From CBDHFN01 sp965262605 (GTDB lineage Bacteria > Pseudomonadota > Alphaproteobacteria > JASGCL01), in NCBI GenBank assembly GCA_965262605.1, contig CBDHFN010000002.1:310001-374000 (forward strand): 64,000 bases of DNA, in the 5' to 3' direction. How positions within the stretch are numbered: the first letter of the stretch is position 1; every line of letters starts with the position of its first letter. Shown in pieces: positions 62,373 to 64,000 of this stretch. Position numbers and translations under genes: made by a program. The notes under the pieces were generated by a model. The model made no database searches. It had not been told where the DNA came from and saw only the letters and a list, made by a program, of their open reading frames with translations.

Positions 62373-63511
62373 ACAGAATTTTCGCGATACACAGCCCCAA
62401 AGCACCAATCCACCACCATAATATTACTCATATAGCCCAAGCCATGCGCATAGGCAATTTTAAGTTTTTTCAAAATGAAACAAATGAGTTTATAATGGGC
62501 GCAAATGCCAATAATTTGCTTGATTTGGGGGATTATATTATCGCCCATGATGGCGTTTATCAAGATATATCGGCGTTATTTGCACAACATGGTTTAAATT
62601 TCATGTCTGCTATTCAAGGCAAGTTTAGCGTGATTATTTACCATAAACCCAGTTCCGAATTTATGTTATGCCGTGATTCGCATGGTTTATCCCCATTATA
62701 TATTGGGCAAGCAAGATATGACACCACCATTATTGCGTCCGAACTTAAAGCCATCACCAGCCATTATTTATGGCGCACGCATTGCGATTATGAAAATTTA
62801 TTGGCAAATATTAAACTTGATAAAGAAAACTACCCGCTGGATTTTTTTCACAAAATCAACGAAATTACCATTGCTTCATTACAAATTTATAATAAATCTG
62901 GCACGCAATATCTACGAAAACCCATTCAAATTAAAGATTCGTTGCAATCCCCCCCCCAAGATTCAGTAAAATTATCGCAAATTCTGCTTGCGCCCGCGCA
63001 AGATTTCATGAAAATTTGGCATTTGGGCGAATTATGCACATTTATAGTTGAGGAACCGATTCGCCATATTTTAATATGGGATTTTTTCTTGAAAATAAAA
63101 AATATAAACCACGAACGGATTTTATATGATATTGACTTTGATGATAATATTCTGATGCGTCAATTGGAAAAAATTACCGCGTTTCATGGTAAAAATTTAA
63201 TAATTACCAATGAAAATTTGCCATTCAATCATGATAAATATGCCGATATGATTAAGCATGAACAACAAAAAATTCAAGATTGGCTTGAATTAATGACTAA
63301 ACAAATTTCAAAAGAACAATTGCCCGATTATCATTTAAAGCAAATTCCCCAATTATTGGATAAATGGCAATATAATGATGCAAATTCGCAAAATAAATAT
63401 GCTTTTTTTGCCCATTTTTTATTATTGCTGAAAAATAATTCTTTTAGTCCCGTCAGTTTTAATTATGATTTTATCAAATTTTACCAAGAGGTTAATAATG
63501 AGCAACGATAA
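62369..63511 (+). CDS. Degenerate asparagine-synthetase-like protein lacking the catalytic Cys and ATP-loop
   Basis: The product has 380 residues. Residues about 40-130 match the class-II glutamine-amidotransferase domain of AsnB: AIQGKFSVIIYH, then FMLCRDSHGLSPLYIG and IIASELKAITSH. The N-terminus is MNRIFAIHS, so the Cys2 nucleophile of active enzymes is missing. The C-terminal half has no SGGxDS loop, so neither glutaminase nor synthetase activity is expected. Similar inactive copies act as scaffolds or in peptide and glycan modification in other systems, but its role here is unknown. It overlaps the upstream gene by four bases and the next by 14. Confidence 0.65.
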   Translation: MNRIFAIHSPKAPIHHHNITHIAQAMRIGNFKFFQNETNEFIMGANANNLLDLGDYIIAHDGVYQDISALFAQHGLNFMSAIQGKFSVIIYHKPSSEFMLCRDSHGLSPLYIGQARYDTTIIASELKAITSHYLWRTHCDYENLLANIKLDKENYPLDFFHKINEITIASLQIYNKSGTQYLRKPIQIKDSLQSPPQDSVKLSQILLAPAQDFMKIWHLGELCTFIVEEPIRHILIWDFFLKIKNINHERILYDIDFDDNILMRQLEKITAFHGKNLIITNENLPFNHDKYADMIKHEQQKIQDWLELMTKQISKEQLPDYHLKQIPQLLDKWQYNDANSQNKYAFFAHFLLLLKNNSFSPVSFNYDFIKFYQEVNNEQR

Positions 63512-64000
63512 TAAATTATTTAAAATTAAAAATAATGATTATGATTATGGTGATGTTTTTACCCATATAATTTCGGCTTTGGCAATGGCAAGCAATGATG
63601 AATTGCAAACATTTATTAATAACCAACCGACCAATAAACAACAATTTATCCGCCAATATTTTGACGCGATTCGTGGTTTTGCGCCGATAACACCAACAAA
63701 CCCAAATTCCCAAAGAACCCAAGAGCTTTTAGCAATTCGTGCCAAGAAAATTTATGAACCATGCCCATTATTGGGAATGCCCTTAACGCAAATCAGCCAA
63801 GAACAATGCAATAAAATTGAAAATTTATTAAACACCCATCATGAAAATCATAAAAATACTTTAATAATTCCCCCCAAATATAGCAATAAATATACAATAA
63901 ATTTGCCATCAGAAAAAATTAAAATTTTATGGTATCACCCTTATTATGATGAAAATGCGTCGGGTATGGTTCGGTATTATTTGGATTACAAAAGCAAAAA
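63498..64000 (+). CDS. Start of an unrecognised protein of the glycan cluster (cut by window edge)
   Basis: The frame is open from ATG 63498 to the window edge (167 codons). An AAGAGG site lies nine bases upstream, and the start overlaps the preceding gene by 14 bases. The N-terminal 100 residues are helical and polar, with PLLGMPLTQISQEQ near 96. A segment KIKILWYHPYYDENASGMVR near the break could be the first strand of a Rossmann-like or GT-B domain. It is the last visible member of the overlapping run that begins with the ABC permease. A glycosyltransferase is a guess. Confidence 0.55.
   Translation, partial: MSNDNKLFKIKNNDYDYGDVFTHIISALAMASNDELQTFINNQPTNKQQFIRQYFDAIRGFAPITPTNPNSQRTQELLAIRAKKIYEPCPLLGMPLTQISQEQCNKIENLLNTHHENHKNTLIIPPKYSNKYTINLPSEKIKILWYHPYYDENASGMVRYYLDYKSK

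Overview
The window reads as a compact, AT-rich genome of a Gram-negative bacterium, most likely an alphaproteobacterium. The supports are a phasin_2-type PHA-granule protein, a NYN/LabA protein, a trimeric-type porin, RNase P RNA of the bacterial A type, and the overall gene families. I cannot place it below class. Coding density is high. Many neighbours overlap by 1-14 bases, and two convergent gene pairs share a single TTAA as both stop codons.

Layout. 0-2.7 kb: start of a membrane protein (minus), then rplM-rpsI, a tRNA with anticodon CAU, rpoZ and a LysE-type exporter. 2.7-3.5 kb: a non-coding stretch of palindromic and direct repeats. 3.5-10 kb: a peptide-ABC binding protein, then the overlapping run mtaB-ftsY-der-small membrane protein-rsfS-rlmH. 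10-20.5 kb: porin, mfd and pseudaminate synthase (minus); HIT-pgsA-moeA-moaD (plus); rseP (minus); a PaiB-like protein (plus). 20.5-23.9 kb: a small, visibly more AT-rich accessory island. It holds a pentapeptide-repeat-like membrane protein and a tightly overlapping operon of a GHKL ATPase, a STAS-like DUF4325 protein and a membrane-anchored protein. 23.9-29.7 kb: phasin, a double TPR-glycosyltransferase, galU, a NYN nuclease-like gene and leuD. 29.9-37.5 kb: a DMGDH/sarcosine dehydrogenase-like enzyme, an ABC ATPase, an RmlD-like reductase, lepB, rnpB, an amidase, a thermonuclease and a ferredoxin-NADP reductase. 37.5-53.7 kb: one enormous RTX-type repeat adhesin, split by a frameshift into 3685 and 1736 residues. 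53.8-64 kb: mnmA, a YbjN protein, a 59-residue peptide with an unknown partner, and a surface-glycan export and modification cluster. That cluster holds an ABC-2 permease, an ABC ATPase with an unusual C-terminal domain, a PseA-like amidotransferase, a glycosyltransferase-like protein, a degenerate asparagine-synthetase-like protein and an open-ended unknown.

Themes. Cell-surface glycosylation recurs: a pseudaminate synthase at 15 kb, a FlmG-like TPR-glycosyltransferase and galU at 24-28 kb, and a PseA-like gene with ABC export genes at 57-64 kb. The rest of the pseudaminate pathway is not in the window. Seven putative starts share one exact promoter geometry, TTGnnn-N16-TAnnnn-N6-ATG, which would place the transcription start on the A of the ATG. 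Leaderless mRNAs therefore seem common here, alongside ordinary Shine-Dalgarno genes.

The strongest candidates for something undescribed are four. The first is the GHKL/DUF4325/membrane-protein operon. The second is the 57-64 kb cluster, where an ABC ATPase appears to carry a transglutaminase-like domain near an AsnB-like pseudoenzyme and a small peptide gene. The third is the split giant adhesin. The fourth is the leaderless promoter family. All functions are assigned by reading the translated sequence from memory of the families; no search was run.
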